In this document: one piece after another, positions 43,638 to 53,900 of the stretch | Numbering within the stretch: the first letter of the stretch is position 1 | Layout of the letters: the number at the start of each line of letters is the position of its first letter | From: Opitutales bacterium | GTDB lineage: Bacteria; Verrucomicrobiota; Verrucomicrobiia; Opitutales; T3Sed10-336 | DNA length: 64,000 nt | NCBI GenBank assembly: GCA_007130045.1 | Contig: SLTG01000021.1 | Location: 1-64,000, forward strand | Direction of reading: 5' to 3' | The notes under the pieces: generated by a model | What the model was told of the DNA's origin: nothing | Databases searched by the model: none | The model's input: only the letters and a program-made list of their open reading frames with translations | Program-made: the position numbers and the translations under genes

Positions 43638-45113
43638 TTATTCTCCTTTTTCGTTCGGCATTTCCCCGTCCAACGGGAGCCAGGTGTCGATGCGGCGCGA
43701 CAGATGCCTCACACGCTCCGGTTGTTCATCCGCGAGATTGTTCTTCTCGTGCGGATCATCTTTTACATTGTACAATTCGATCCCCTCATGCACAGCAACA
43801 ATCGAATCTCCGACGAAAACTTCAGGAGCAAGGCCGGGGTCGGGCAGGATCAGCTTCCAGTCCCCCTCGACAATCCACCGATAATAGAGTCCCTTGAGCG
43901 GTTCGTCGATCGGAGCCGGCATGTCGTGCCCGTATATGTCTCCAAACACAGCATCTCTCTCCTCCACCGCCCTCCGATTCAGCAGATCGATTCCCTGCGA
44001 ATCAGCCGATGGCTCCAGCCCCGCCGCCCGCAAAATCGTCGGTTTCAAGTCGATGCTGCCGGCCAGGTTTTCCTCGTCCCTAAAGGGTTTCACCTTTCCC
44101 GTCCAGCGGACCATAATCGGCGTTCGCACGCCTCCTTCATGCGGACTGCGCTTCGATCGCGGAGCGTATCCCTCCTGTCGCCAATCCTCCGGCAGCCCCT
44201 CCATCTCCGGTGTGAGCTGGATCCACCCGTTGTCACAAACATAAAGAATGACGGTGTTGCCGCCCATCCCGTTCTCATCGATGTAATCGACCAACTGGCC
44301 ACAAGTTTCATCGAACCACTCGACCATCGCATAATACCGGGCCAGTTCCATCGGCCTGCCCTCAAGCATATACTTATTCAGCAGGCGCTCCGGCGGGTTG
44401 TGTGGCGTGTGCGGCAGGAAGGGAGCGTACCAGACGAAAAAGGGCTTCTCCTCTCCCGCGGCATGCTCGATGAATTCAAAAATCGGCTCCATTCCATCCC
44501 GGCCAATCCTCAACCCCGCATCGCCATGCCGGGCTCCGCGGGCGGGATCGCCGTGTGTCATCCCGTGCGTGAACCCGCCGACGCTGTAATTGCCTTCCCA
44601 CCACTTGCCTGACTGATGCGAAAGGTACCCCTCCTCCCCCAACCGCCGCGCGATTGTCGGCAGTTCCGCCATGCGGTCAACATACGGCTGGTTCGCCTTC
44701 GGACGTCCACCCGAGGCGCGCCGCGCCTCAGGATCGGGGTCATTGCCCGTGATTCCGTGCTCGTGCGGATACATCCCCGTCGCGATCGACGCCAGCGACG
44801 GCCGGCACAGACTTGAGGGCACATAACCTCTCGTCATCAACAGGCTCTCCTCCGCCAACCGGTCCAGGTGCGGGGTTTGAATGTGCTCGTGACCCATAAA
44901 ACCATAATGCCACCAGGACTGGTCATCGGAGATAATCAGCACGATATTCGGCCGATCCGCGGCTTCCGCTTCGCTCACTAAGCCGAAGACGATCAAAAAC
45001 GACAAGGAAACACCTGCACGGCAAAGGTTTATCATAAAATCAGGTCTGTACAAGACAGGCGTCATCAACAAAGTACTCCGAATAATTAACGATATGAGCG
45101 TTTCACTTCCCAT
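43638..45113 (-). CDS. Sulfatase (S1 family, arylsulfatase-like)
   Basis: PNIVLIISDDQSWWHYGFMGH; FGly-site region SSLCRPSLASIATGMYPHEHGI; VILYVCDNGW. Confidence 0.9.
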   Translation of the reverse strand: MGSETLISLIIRSTLLMTPVLYRPDFMINLCRAGVSLSFLIVFGLVSEAEAADRPNIVLIISDDQSWWHYGFMGHEHIQTPHLDRLAEESLLMTRGYVPSSLCRPSLASIATGMYPHEHGITGNDPDPEARRASGGRPKANQPYVDRMAELPTIARRLGEEGYLSHQSGKWWEGNYSVGGFTHGMTHGDPARGARHGDAGLRIGRDGMEPIFEFIEHAAGEEKPFFVWYAPFLPHTPHNPPERLLNKYMLEGRPMELARYYAMVEWFDETCGQLVDYIDENGMGGNTVILYVCDNGWIQLTPEMEGLPEDWRQEGYAPRSKRSPHEGGVRTPIMVRWTGKVKPFRDEENLAGSIDLKPTILRAAGLEPSADSQGIDLLNRRAVEERDAVFGDIYGHDMPAPIDEPLKGLYYRWIVEGDWKLILPDPGLAPEVFVGDSIVAVHEGIELYNVKDDPHEKNNLADEQPERVRHLSRRIDTWLPLDGEMPNEKGE

Positions 45114-45330
45114 TCATCAAATCGGCTAGTGAATCGCGCCATGCTTCCACATTCAAACAAATAACATACCCCTTCAGTCATTTCGCGGTATTTTCATTCA
45201 CATCATCGGATTTTTCACTTCCAGTGTCTAATCTGAAATTTCATATTCACGCGCCATCGTGCCAGCCCTTCGCTGATTCACGGTCGACCGTCACGGTGGA
45301 TACCGGTAAAAATCGCGGCAGTGGCACGGA

Positions 45331-45464
45331 CTATTTCCATATGCCGTCATTCGAATCGGGGCAATAAGGCGGGAATCATGGAACAGAAAGAATGTTGCAC
45401 TGTCCAAGCCTGTCCAAGCCTGTCCAAGCCACCGTTTATTTTCATGTGCCGTCATTCTGAATCC
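45331..45464. repeat. Imperfect direct repeat flanking a 10-bp x3 tandem repeat
   Basis: ctatttccatatgccgtcattcgaatc (45331-45357) versus ttattttcatgtgccgtcattctgaatc (~45436-45463); tgtccaagcc x3 at 45401-45430. Confidence 0.7.
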
Positions 45465-45616
45465 TGGATACCGGGCCGCAAAAAATCCCGTGTATCTCGG
45501 GGAATAATTCCTCTTGACTCGCTGCATCGGCCCTTTCTATCGTCTATTCTGCGGCTGTCCTTAAAGTGAAAGTTGCCGGTAACCACGTTTAAGTTCGAAA
45601 ATCCCGACCAGTTCTT

Positions 45617-47245
45617 ATGAAATTATCCTTTTGCACCGTCCTCTTGGCGATCGTCTGCGGCGCCCTGCTTTTCCATCCTTCCACGAAGGCATCCGCCGCC
45701 GTGGCCAGCCCCGATTACGAAAGGGAGAATTGGCCCGAAGTCCCCAAGCTGGTCTGGGCCAAGCCCGGTGAAAGCGGCGACTTCAACGATCCCGCAAACT
45801 GGCTGAAGAATGGGCAAGTATCCACTCGGGCGCCCGACCGCGACACGGATGTCGTCCTTCCTCCCGCACCGGGGCGATACCGCGTCAACGCCGGGCGCGA
45901 TCGCGAAGTCCGCCATCTCACGGTCGGCGAAAACGCCGAGATTCGGGGCGTACACCGCAATGAGCTGGAAATATGGGGCAATGCCTGGGTGAAGGATGGA
46001 GGCTGGGTGGAATACATCTCCATTCGTGGGCCGAAGAATACCTTTTTCCGGATGGACAGCGCCGAGTTTCCGACGAAGGAGAACGGCCTCACCTTTCTCG
46101 GCGGGCGATCCCGGACGTCCAAACCGCAGAGTCGTGGCCGGATCTCGCACAAATTCGAGATCGCCAAATACGGCGATGGTTCGGTGGAGCTCATTGGCAA
46201 CATCGGGGTTGGCGATGAGATCATGGTGCAGCACGGAAGAGCGATCATAAGCGGCGAGCTCCGCTGGTCGGGCGTAACCGACAAAGGCGCTATCGAGGTT
46301 TTCGACGGCGCGGTTCTCGAATTGCAGTCCGGCGCCACGATCGCGCCATTCCTAAGCAAGAACGGTAAAAACGTGTACAACGTCAACATCTACCGCGGCG
46401 GCATGCTTCAAGGGGGCTCGCCCGAACGCCCGCTGACCTCCGACGCCTACGTCCGGCTCGGCTACGGCTCCGACAACTCCGTGCAAGGCGAAAGCGGTCT
46501 CTTCGCCGCGCGAGGCTCGATTATCCGGGTCCACAGCAGCGATCCCGAAAACGCGCGGCTTGTCTTCCCCTCGATCACCGGCACGCCGGGATTCCACGAC
46601 GGCGACGGCAATCTCCTCGCCGATACTGAAACTCCCGCCCGCGGCCCCGGCGGCATCGTGCTCGACCTCGCCGGTGATGTCGATTTGCACGGAGCCTTCT
46701 TCGATTACGTCAGCGAGGGCGGAATTCGCCTTATTAACGCGGAAGTCCGCGACCAGTGGCGCGAGGTTGAATTTGGCGAGAATAACGCCGGTTCGCCCGA
46801 CCGGCTGTTTGCCCAGCTCGAGGTGGATGCGGACGTCTATTATCATGAGCGGCTCGACGGCGCGAGCGAGTTCGCGCTGACGAGGAGGGCGCGGCAGACA
46901 ATGGACGAGTTCATTCAACAACAGGATCCCTATCGGATCTCAGTCTCGCCCGAATCCGTCCAAATGGGGGAAGCCTTTGATCCACACCGCGGTGGACGCA
47001 CGTTCAAAAGGCCGGAGGCTGTCATCTTTAAAGACCCCATCGAGGTTTCCATCGAGGTCGAGGTTCCGGGAGCCGCGATCCACTACACAACCGACGGATC
47101 GGAAGTCTCACACGAGTCTCCCCGTTACACCGAACCGCTGCGGATCGAGCAAACGACCCGCCTTAATGTCCGCGCTTACGCCGAAGGCAAATCCCCGAGC
47201 ATGCCGGCCGCCTTCACTTATGTTTTCGAGGATGAAACCGATTAA
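45617..47245 (+). CDS. Exported beta-helix/G8-like protein with C-terminal chitobiase/beta-hexosaminidase-type (CHB_HEX_C) domain
   Basis: Signal peptide MKLSFCTVLLAIVCGALLFHPSTKASAA; WAKPGESGDFNDPANWLKNGQ; C-terminal VEVPGAAIHYTTDGSEVSHESPRYTEPLRIEQTTRLNVRAYAEGKSPS. Confidence 0.7.
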   Translation: MKLSFCTVLLAIVCGALLFHPSTKASAAVASPDYERENWPEVPKLVWAKPGESGDFNDPANWLKNGQVSTRAPDRDTDVVLPPAPGRYRVNAGRDREVRHLTVGENAEIRGVHRNELEIWGNAWVKDGGWVEYISIRGPKNTFFRMDSAEFPTKENGLTFLGGRSRTSKPQSRGRISHKFEIAKYGDGSVELIGNIGVGDEIMVQHGRAIISGELRWSGVTDKGAIEVFDGAVLELQSGATIAPFLSKNGKNVYNVNIYRGGMLQGGSPERPLTSDAYVRLGYGSDNSVQGESGLFAARGSIIRVHSSDPENARLVFPSITGTPGFHDGDGNLLADTETPARGPGGIVLDLAGDVDLHGAFFDYVSEGGIRLINAEVRDQWREVEFGENNAGSPDRLFAQLEVDADVYYHERLDGASEFALTRRARQTMDEFIQQQDPYRISVSPESVQMGEAFDPHRGGRTFKRPEAVIFKDPIEVSIEVEVPGAAIHYTTDGSEVSHESPRYTEPLRIEQTTRLNVRAYAEGKSPSMPAAFTYVFEDETD

Positions 47246-47311
47246 TCCCTCGATTCCTAAGCGACCGTGGCCTTGCCCGGATCGTTTCGCATACTTTGCG
47301 GGAGAATTCCA

Positions 47312-49321
47312 ATGACAACGAATGTTAGAACCGTCCTTTCCGTCCTGCTTTTTTCAGTGCTCGCGCATTTCCCGTTAAAGGCGGTAATCAACGTCGGCCT
47401 GCAGCCGGCAGACCTCTTCGAACGTTACGAAACCGTCCTTACCGGCGAAATCGAACGGGTGGACGAGGAAGCCGGCGGCTTTTTCCTGCGGGTGACCGCG
47501 TTACACAAGGGCGAAACCCCGGAGGTCGGCGAGATCATCGAAATCTCGGCGGTAGACGCCATGGCAGAGGCTCTCGCGGACCAGGTGGACCCGATCGTCG
47601 ACATCGCTCCCGGCAAGCCAGTCGCCGCCTTCGTCGGCATGCGCCAGCGCCGGGCCGAGGACCAGCTGCTCTTCTACGCCGGGGGCTTCTACCTCGGCAC
47701 CCGGGTGTCGGATTCGCGATGGAACTGGACCGATGGAGACACTCAAATGACCGGCGTGGACGGCCAACCCGTGCCGACGATGGCCGGGACTTGGAACGGA
47801 TCGACGCCTCAACTGAATCACATGCTTGAGGATTTGGCCCGCGGCGAAGCGTATTTCCCCCGGCGCGGATACGCCGCGTTTAAGGAGGACATTCTGATCG
47901 ACCAACTTGATGACACCGTGCGGGGCATCGCACTTTACGATCTATATGGCAATGGGCTTCCCGACATCTACGTCTCCTCGCCCGACGGCGATCGCGTGTA
48001 CCTGCAGATGGCGCCGCTCGAATTTATCGACGCCACGGAATGGCTTGGCCTCGAGCAGGCAAGCGTGAGCATCGACGTTGCCGACTTTGATCTCGATGGC
48101 ATCCCCGATTTGCTCGTCGGCGGCACCCTGCTCCGCGGCTCCGCCAACAGATCAGGGCAGCACGGCTTCACGCCCGTGGAGTCTTTCCCGCACGACGACG
48201 AGGAACGGGCCGCGCTCAAGGCCGCGGCGTTTATCGAAGCTGACGGGGACGGCTACCCTGATGTCATCGTATCCCTCGAAGGAGGCGGTTTGCGTCTCTA
48301 CCGCAATCCGGGCGAATCCGGCGGAGCTTTCACGGATATCACCGAGCATGCCGGCCTGGACCGGACGGAAGCCGGGGCCGGTGGCAACGGCTATTTCACG
48401 CTCGGCGATTGGACCGGGGACGGCCGAACCGATATCCACTACGCCGCCGGGCCAGGATTTCTGTTGATTCAGGATAGTGAGGGTCGCTTCGCGCCGCATC
48501 CGGACATGCCGGAATTGCGTTTCACGTCCGGCCCGGATGATGCACCCGGTCTGACCGGCGCCGGCGCCTTCGCCCCGATCATCGGCTCCGGCCGGTTCGA
48601 TCTCATCATCCCCGTGGCGAGCAGCTGGCATGTGATCGAGAATCGCAATGGCCAGCCGATCGACGTCACCGAGTACGGCAACGAGATCAACGAAGGTTCG
48701 TTTCTGCACCTTTCCACCGTCGCTTCGGACCTCACCCTGGATGGCAATGTGGACATCTATACGATCAGTCGCGCCCAGTACGGACACAACCGATTCATCA
48801 TCAATCGCGGTTACGGCTCATTTATGCTCGCTACCGTGCATCGCGCTTACGACAAGATGTTCTCCGGTCCGTCGCAGGAACTGGGGGGCTGGGCTCTCGC
48901 GACCGGGGATGCCAATGGCGATGGGCAACCCGATATTCTGCTCGGCAACGAACACGGACATGTGGTTCTCATTTTGAACGACACGCTGTCGTATCGAGAA
49001 CCGGTGGAGCACCCGACCGACGACGTCGCGCGTATGCTCCAGGCAGGCGTACTCGCCGTCACGGTTGAAGGCCCGCGCGGCGTCGTCGGCGCCATCGTCC
49101 AGCTCGAAACTCCAGAGGGTGCCACAGTCGATATGCGGTTCATTGGTGGCAATAACGCAGCCGGCAGCCGAGGCCCTGACGAGGCCATCTTCGGCGTGCG
49201 TAAGCCCGGCGACTACCTCGTTCGCGTGCGCTACGCCGACGGCCACGAACGCACCTGGCCGGTGGAGATTTCGCCCGCAACCCAGGCGATCGCGCGCTTG
49301 ACGGCAACTCGATCCGACTGA
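47312..49321 (+). CDS. Exported FG-GAP/VCBS-repeat (integrin-type propeller) protein
   Basis: Start MTTNVRTVLSVLLFSVLAHFPLKAV (signal peptide). Repeats DLYGNGLPDIYVSSPDGD, DFDLDGIPDLLVGG, EADGDGYPDVIVSLEGG, GDWTGDGRTDIHYA, GDANGDGQPDILLGNEHG. Confidence 0.85.
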   Translation: MTTNVRTVLSVLLFSVLAHFPLKAVINVGLQPADLFERYETVLTGEIERVDEEAGGFFLRVTALHKGETPEVGEIIEISAVDAMAEALADQVDPIVDIAPGKPVAAFVGMRQRRAEDQLLFYAGGFYLGTRVSDSRWNWTDGDTQMTGVDGQPVPTMAGTWNGSTPQLNHMLEDLARGEAYFPRRGYAAFKEDILIDQLDDTVRGIALYDLYGNGLPDIYVSSPDGDRVYLQMAPLEFIDATEWLGLEQASVSIDVADFDLDGIPDLLVGGTLLRGSANRSGQHGFTPVESFPHDDEERAALKAAAFIEADGDGYPDVIVSLEGGGLRLYRNPGESGGAFTDITEHAGLDRTEAGAGGNGYFTLGDWTGDGRTDIHYAAGPGFLLIQDSEGRFAPHPDMPELRFTSGPDDAPGLTGAGAFAPIIGSGRFDLIIPVASSWHVIENRNGQPIDVTEYGNEINEGSFLHLSTVASDLTLDGNVDIYTISRAQYGHNRFIINRGYGSFMLATVHRAYDKMFSGPSQELGGWALATGDANGDGQPDILLGNEHGHVVLILNDTLSYREPVEHPTDDVARMLQAGVLAVTVEGPRGVVGAIVQLETPEGATVDMRFIGGNNAAGSRGPDEAIFGVRKPGDYLVRVRYADGHERTWPVEISPATQAIARLTATRSD

Positions 49322-49327
49322 AATCCA

Positions 49328-50971
49328 ATGGTACCCGACATCACACCGCAGCTCGCGGTAGTTCCGATCCTCATCAACGCCGGTGCGGCGGCGCTGCCCG
49401 CCCTGATTGCGGGCGTAGCCAGTGTGGCCGCGCTCATCTTTAAGCCGCGCCAACTCGTGCGCGCCTGTCGCCGGCATCCCGGTCGCGCTCTTGGCGTGTT
49501 GTTCGGAATCGCGGGGCTTACCGCCTTGATCGCATTCTGGCCGGCTGGTGATGCAACGGCTACAGGTACGGGGCGCCCGGCCACTTCCGCCAGCGCCTCC
49601 ACCACCGATTGGACGCGTGTCGCGCTCGAAATCATCCGCGAGGAACAGCGCCGGCAATCCCGCGGACCCGCAGTGACGCAACAGGTTTCGGCTAACGCCG
49701 AAGGCGGCACGGTTGACGTCGCGACCAGCGACGTTGACGCCCAGCCCGCAATCTTCCGTGGCGGCATCGAACGCACGGGGTACGCCGGAGGTCCGGCACC
49801 CCTCGGCCTGCAACCGCTCTGGGAATACGAGGAGCCATTCGCGATGTTCCTCTCCTCGCCGATTGTTCATGCCGATCGGGTCTATGCCGCATGGACCCTG
49901 CTGGATCCGCCAAACAGCTATGGCGGCCTGATCGCTCTCGATGCCGCAACCGGTGACCTGCTCTGGGAGATCGACGAGCGCGACGACGGAGAACCCTTCG
50001 TAGGCATCTTCAGCTCCCCCGCGGTCAGTGCCGACGGCCGCTACGTCGTGATCGGCCAGGGTCTGCACTATGATGCGAACTGCGACTTGATCTGCGTTGA
50101 CACACAGACGGGTGAAATCAAGTGGGTGGCGCCAACGCTCCTCCACCTCGAAAGTTCCCCGGCGATTTATGGCAACCTGGTGGTCATCGGCGCGGGCGCC
50201 ATCGAAGTGGGCAGTGACCGCCAACCGGAGGGACATCCGGGGTACGTGTTGGCGGTGGATCTCGAAACGGGCCGCGAGGTTTGGCGGCACGACATCGCGG
50301 ATCCCGAAAGTTCCCCCGCCGTGATCGACGGCATAGCCTATATCGGAAGCGGATTCAACGGCAACGCCGTCGTCGCCCTCCGCACCGAGTCTGAAGATGC
50401 CTTGCAGGCCAGTGGAAAGGACCGTGAGCTCTGGCGGCGCGACACCCCCTATCCCGCCCTGGGCCCGATCACGATCGCTGGCAATCTCGTGCTTGCCGGC
50501 TGCGGGAATGGAGATTTCGTCTTTAGGGCGCAGAATCCCGCTGGCGCCGTGCTCGCCCTCGATCGCGATAACGGTGAGGTTCGCTGGGAAACCGCACTGC
50601 CCGATACGGTGCTTGGTGCCATTGCCGTGCGCGACAACCTTGCCATCTGCCCGGTGCGTAACGGCGAGGTCATCGCCCTTGATCTCGACGATGGTGCCAT
50701 CGTCTGGCGCCAACGGATCAACGGCTCCGCCGCCATTCTCGGCGGTCCCGCGGTCACCGAGGATCTCGTTTACGCGGTCAGCCAGGATGGTTATCTCGCC
50801 ATCCTGGAGTTGCAGGATGGCTCCGTGCTGGAAAGACACTATTTGAACTCCGAAAGGCGGCCGGGCACACTCGGGCTGTCGGTAAGCTCACCCTTCGTGA
50901 GCGACGGCCGCGTTTATATCGGCAGCGAAACCGGCGGCTTGCGCGCCTTCGACGGAAGCACGTCACGGTGA
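49328..50971 (+). CDS. Membrane-anchored PQQ/BamB-like beta-propeller protein
   Basis: N-terminal hydrophobic helices (LINAGAAALPALIAGVASVAALIF; ALGVLFGIAGLTALIAFWPAG), then PQQ-like blades (GGLIALDAATGDLLWEIDE, LICVDTQTGEIKW, VLAVDLETGREVWRHD, VLALDRDNGEVRWETALP, VIALDLDDGAIVWRQRI). Confidence 0.85.
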   Translation: MVPDITPQLAVVPILINAGAAALPALIAGVASVAALIFKPRQLVRACRRHPGRALGVLFGIAGLTALIAFWPAGDATATGTGRPATSASASTTDWTRVALEIIREEQRRQSRGPAVTQQVSANAEGGTVDVATSDVDAQPAIFRGGIERTGYAGGPAPLGLQPLWEYEEPFAMFLSSPIVHADRVYAAWTLLDPPNSYGGLIALDAATGDLLWEIDERDDGEPFVGIFSSPAVSADGRYVVIGQGLHYDANCDLICVDTQTGEIKWVAPTLLHLESSPAIYGNLVVIGAGAIEVGSDRQPEGHPGYVLAVDLETGREVWRHDIADPESSPAVIDGIAYIGSGFNGNAVVALRTESEDALQASGKDRELWRRDTPYPALGPITIAGNLVLAGCGNGDFVFRAQNPAGAVLALDRDNGEVRWETALPDTVLGAIAVRDNLAICPVRNGEVIALDLDDGAIVWRQRINGSAAILGGPAVTEDLVYAVSQDGYLAILELQDGSVLERHYLNSERRPGTLGLSVSSPFVSDGRVYIGSETGGLRAFDGSTSR

Positions 50972-53900
50972 TGAGCGATTCACCCTGGATTCTCCCGCTC
51001 ACGTTGGCGCATGACGTGAGTTTGGTCGGCGGTAAAGCATCGAATCTCGCCCAACTCATCAACTCCGGTCTCCCGGTTCCATCGGGGTTCGCCATTACCA
51101 CCGCTTCCTTCCATGCGTGGTGCGATGCCGGAGACAATGGTATTCCAGAACCGGTCCGCGAAGCGATGATCGCCGCTTATCGCACGTTGGGCGGGCCGCA
51201 GGTCGCGGTGCGCTCTTCCGCGACAGCCGAGGATGGCAAGGAAGCCTCCATGGCTGGACAATACGAGACGATTCTCGGCGTGGAGGGCGAGGACGCGCTG
51301 TGCGCGGCGGTTTGTCGCTGCTGGCAGGCGTCCGACTCAGCCCGCGTCACGCACTATCTCGCGAAGCATGCCCCCGGCATCGAGACGGTTTCGCTCGGAC
51401 TTGTCGTTCAGCCCATGATTTCAGCCGATGCGGCGGGCGTGCTCTTCACGGCGAATCCCCGCAATGGGCGCCGTAACGAGATGCTGCTTGAAGCCGCCTG
51501 GGGACTTGGCGAAGCTGTAGTGTCGGGGAAGGTCCAACCCGACGTTATCACACTGGATCACGACACCGGGCATGTGCTCGACGCGTCGATCGCGGAAAAG
51601 TCCGCGACATACGATCCCGCGACCGGCGAAATGAGCCCGCTTCCCCCTGAGCGGCGCTCGGTACCGGTCCTCGGCAGCGCCGATGTCGCGGCGCTTGCGC
51701 GTTGGGGCCGGCGCGTTGAAGATATCTTTGGCGAACCTCAGGACATCGAGTGGGCACTCCATCGTGGCCGCGTTTACCTCCTTCAATCTCGGCCCATCAC
51801 CACGCTGGCGATTGCCGCGGCGCGTGAGGAGACACTGAACGAAACACGCGCCCGACTGATTACCGCCCTCGAAACGGGACAGGGTCCTTGGATCGTGCAT
51901 AACCTGGGCGAGACGGCGCCTCGGCCTACTCCGCTAACATGGACCGTTTTGCAGCGGTTCATGTCCGGGCAGGGTGGATACGGAAACCTCCAGCGCAAAG
52001 TGGGTTTCACTCCCGGTCCGTCCGTCGAGCGTGAAGGGTTCCTCGATCTGATCGGGGGGCAGATTTATATGGACGTTAGCCGCGGTCCCGAAATGTTCGG
52101 CGCAGGTTTTCCGTTTCACTACGATATCGAAAAGCTGCGGGCGGATCCGGATGCGGCAAATGGGCCGCCGACTCTGCCCGCGGGATCGATCGCGGCATTG
52201 TGGCGGGCAGGCCGGGTTTCCCGCTCGGTCGAACATCGCCTCGAAACGTATGCCGCCGATTTCGATCACCGGCTCGAAAGCGACATCATCCCGGCATTTG
52301 CAGCCTGGGTCGCGGAAGAGCGGAAGCGCGATCCGACGAAGCTCAGCCCGGCTGAATGGATCGATCTCTGGCGCATTCGCGAACAGCGGACCATGGACGA
52401 CTTTGCTTCCAGCGCTCTGCTGCCGAGCGTGCTTTGCGTCTGGACGACGGACCGCTTTCGGCAATTCCTCGAGACCCGTTTTTGGGACGACGAGCCGGAC
52501 GCCCTCCTGGCCACGCTCTCCGTCCCCGTCCGCCACGATTCCACTATCAAATCGAACTCAGGTTTGTGCGAGTTGGCCGAGGGCCGGAACAGCCTCGAAA
52601 ACTGGCTGGGAGAGCATGGTCATCGTGCGCCGGAGGAGTTCGAACTCGCGACGCCCCGCTGGTCCGAACGGCCTGAAGCCATTGCCGGACTGGTTGAGCA
52701 CATGCGCGGCCGCGAGGATCCGGCGATGCGGCATGACCAGCGCCAGCAAGCGGCGCGGGATTGTCTCGCCTCCCTTTCGCGGCGCCTCTCTTCCCGCGAC
52801 TCCGCCACGCTCCAGACCCTGGCCGACCGGCTTTCGCGTTACCTGCCTTACCGCGAAGACGGGAAGCACCACCTGATGCTCGGCTATGGCCTGCTGCGCG
52901 ATCTTGCCCTGGAAGCCGCGCGCCGTCTCGACCTCGACGCGGAGGTTTTCCTGCTTACGCCCGCGGAGATCGAGCACGCGCTTGAAACCGGCTACGCGCC
53001 TCACCACCTTATCAACGAGCGTCGCCTGCGCCGGGAAGCTGAGAAAGAGCTCGCATTGCCGACACTGCTGACGCGCTTGGAAGTCGAGAATATAGGGGAC
53101 CCGCCGCCCGTGGATTTCACTGTGGAACGATGGAAGTCAGTACCGCTCGCCGGAGGTCGCGGGAGTGGACCCGTGCGCATCCTGAACGCGCCGGATCAGA
53201 TTGACGCGGGCGAGCGTGGCTTCGTCCTCGTTTGTGCCACAACCGACCCGGGATGGACGCCGCTCTTCGCGAGCGCCGAGGCCGTTGTTGTGGAGCGTGG
53301 CGGCAGCTTGTCGCACGGCGCGGTCGTCGCGCGCGAAATGGGTGTGCCGGCCGTGACCTTGCCGGGAGCGACGCGGCTGTTGCGCGAGGGCGAAACGGTC
53401 ACCGTCGATGGCCGGCATGGCTGGGTCGCACGCGGCGCCCCGCCTTCGTCCGCTTCTGACGAGGCTGGTGCAGCGGATGACGAGCCAATCCCCCGCGAAC
53501 TCCAGCCACCGCCCCCCGGCGACGGCGAGGAGCAGGCCGCACGCTGGCGCCGTATTGGTTTTTCCGTTTGGGGCGTGTTTCTTGCCGCCTTTTTCCTGCT
53601 CCCTGCGCCGTGGCTTCAGTACCCGGCAATCCAAACAGTGGACCTGCTCCTCTGGCCGCTGGTGGCCACCTGGGGCAAAGTGGCAACGGTCGCGATTCTC
53701 GCCGCGGTCACGGCCACTGTAATACTGGTCGGCCAGCGCGTGCTCAACGACCATGCACGGCTCGTAATCGCCAAGCAGCGCTGGCAGCGACTGCAGGCCC
53801 GGGCCCGGACGTTGCCCGAGGACGCCCCGCGACGGAAACAACTGCTCGCCTGCGGCGCGGGAGTGCAGAAGCGCCTGACTCTCGCGGCGTTTACTCCCCT

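Noticed and set aside
45401-45430. Triple tgtccaagcc repeat as a CRISPR array
   Set aside because: Units are 10 bp with no spacers; simple tandem repeat.
48818-50839. 673-aa minus-strand ORF across the VCBS and PQQ genes
   Set aside because: Antisense to two well-supported propeller proteins with clear repeats.
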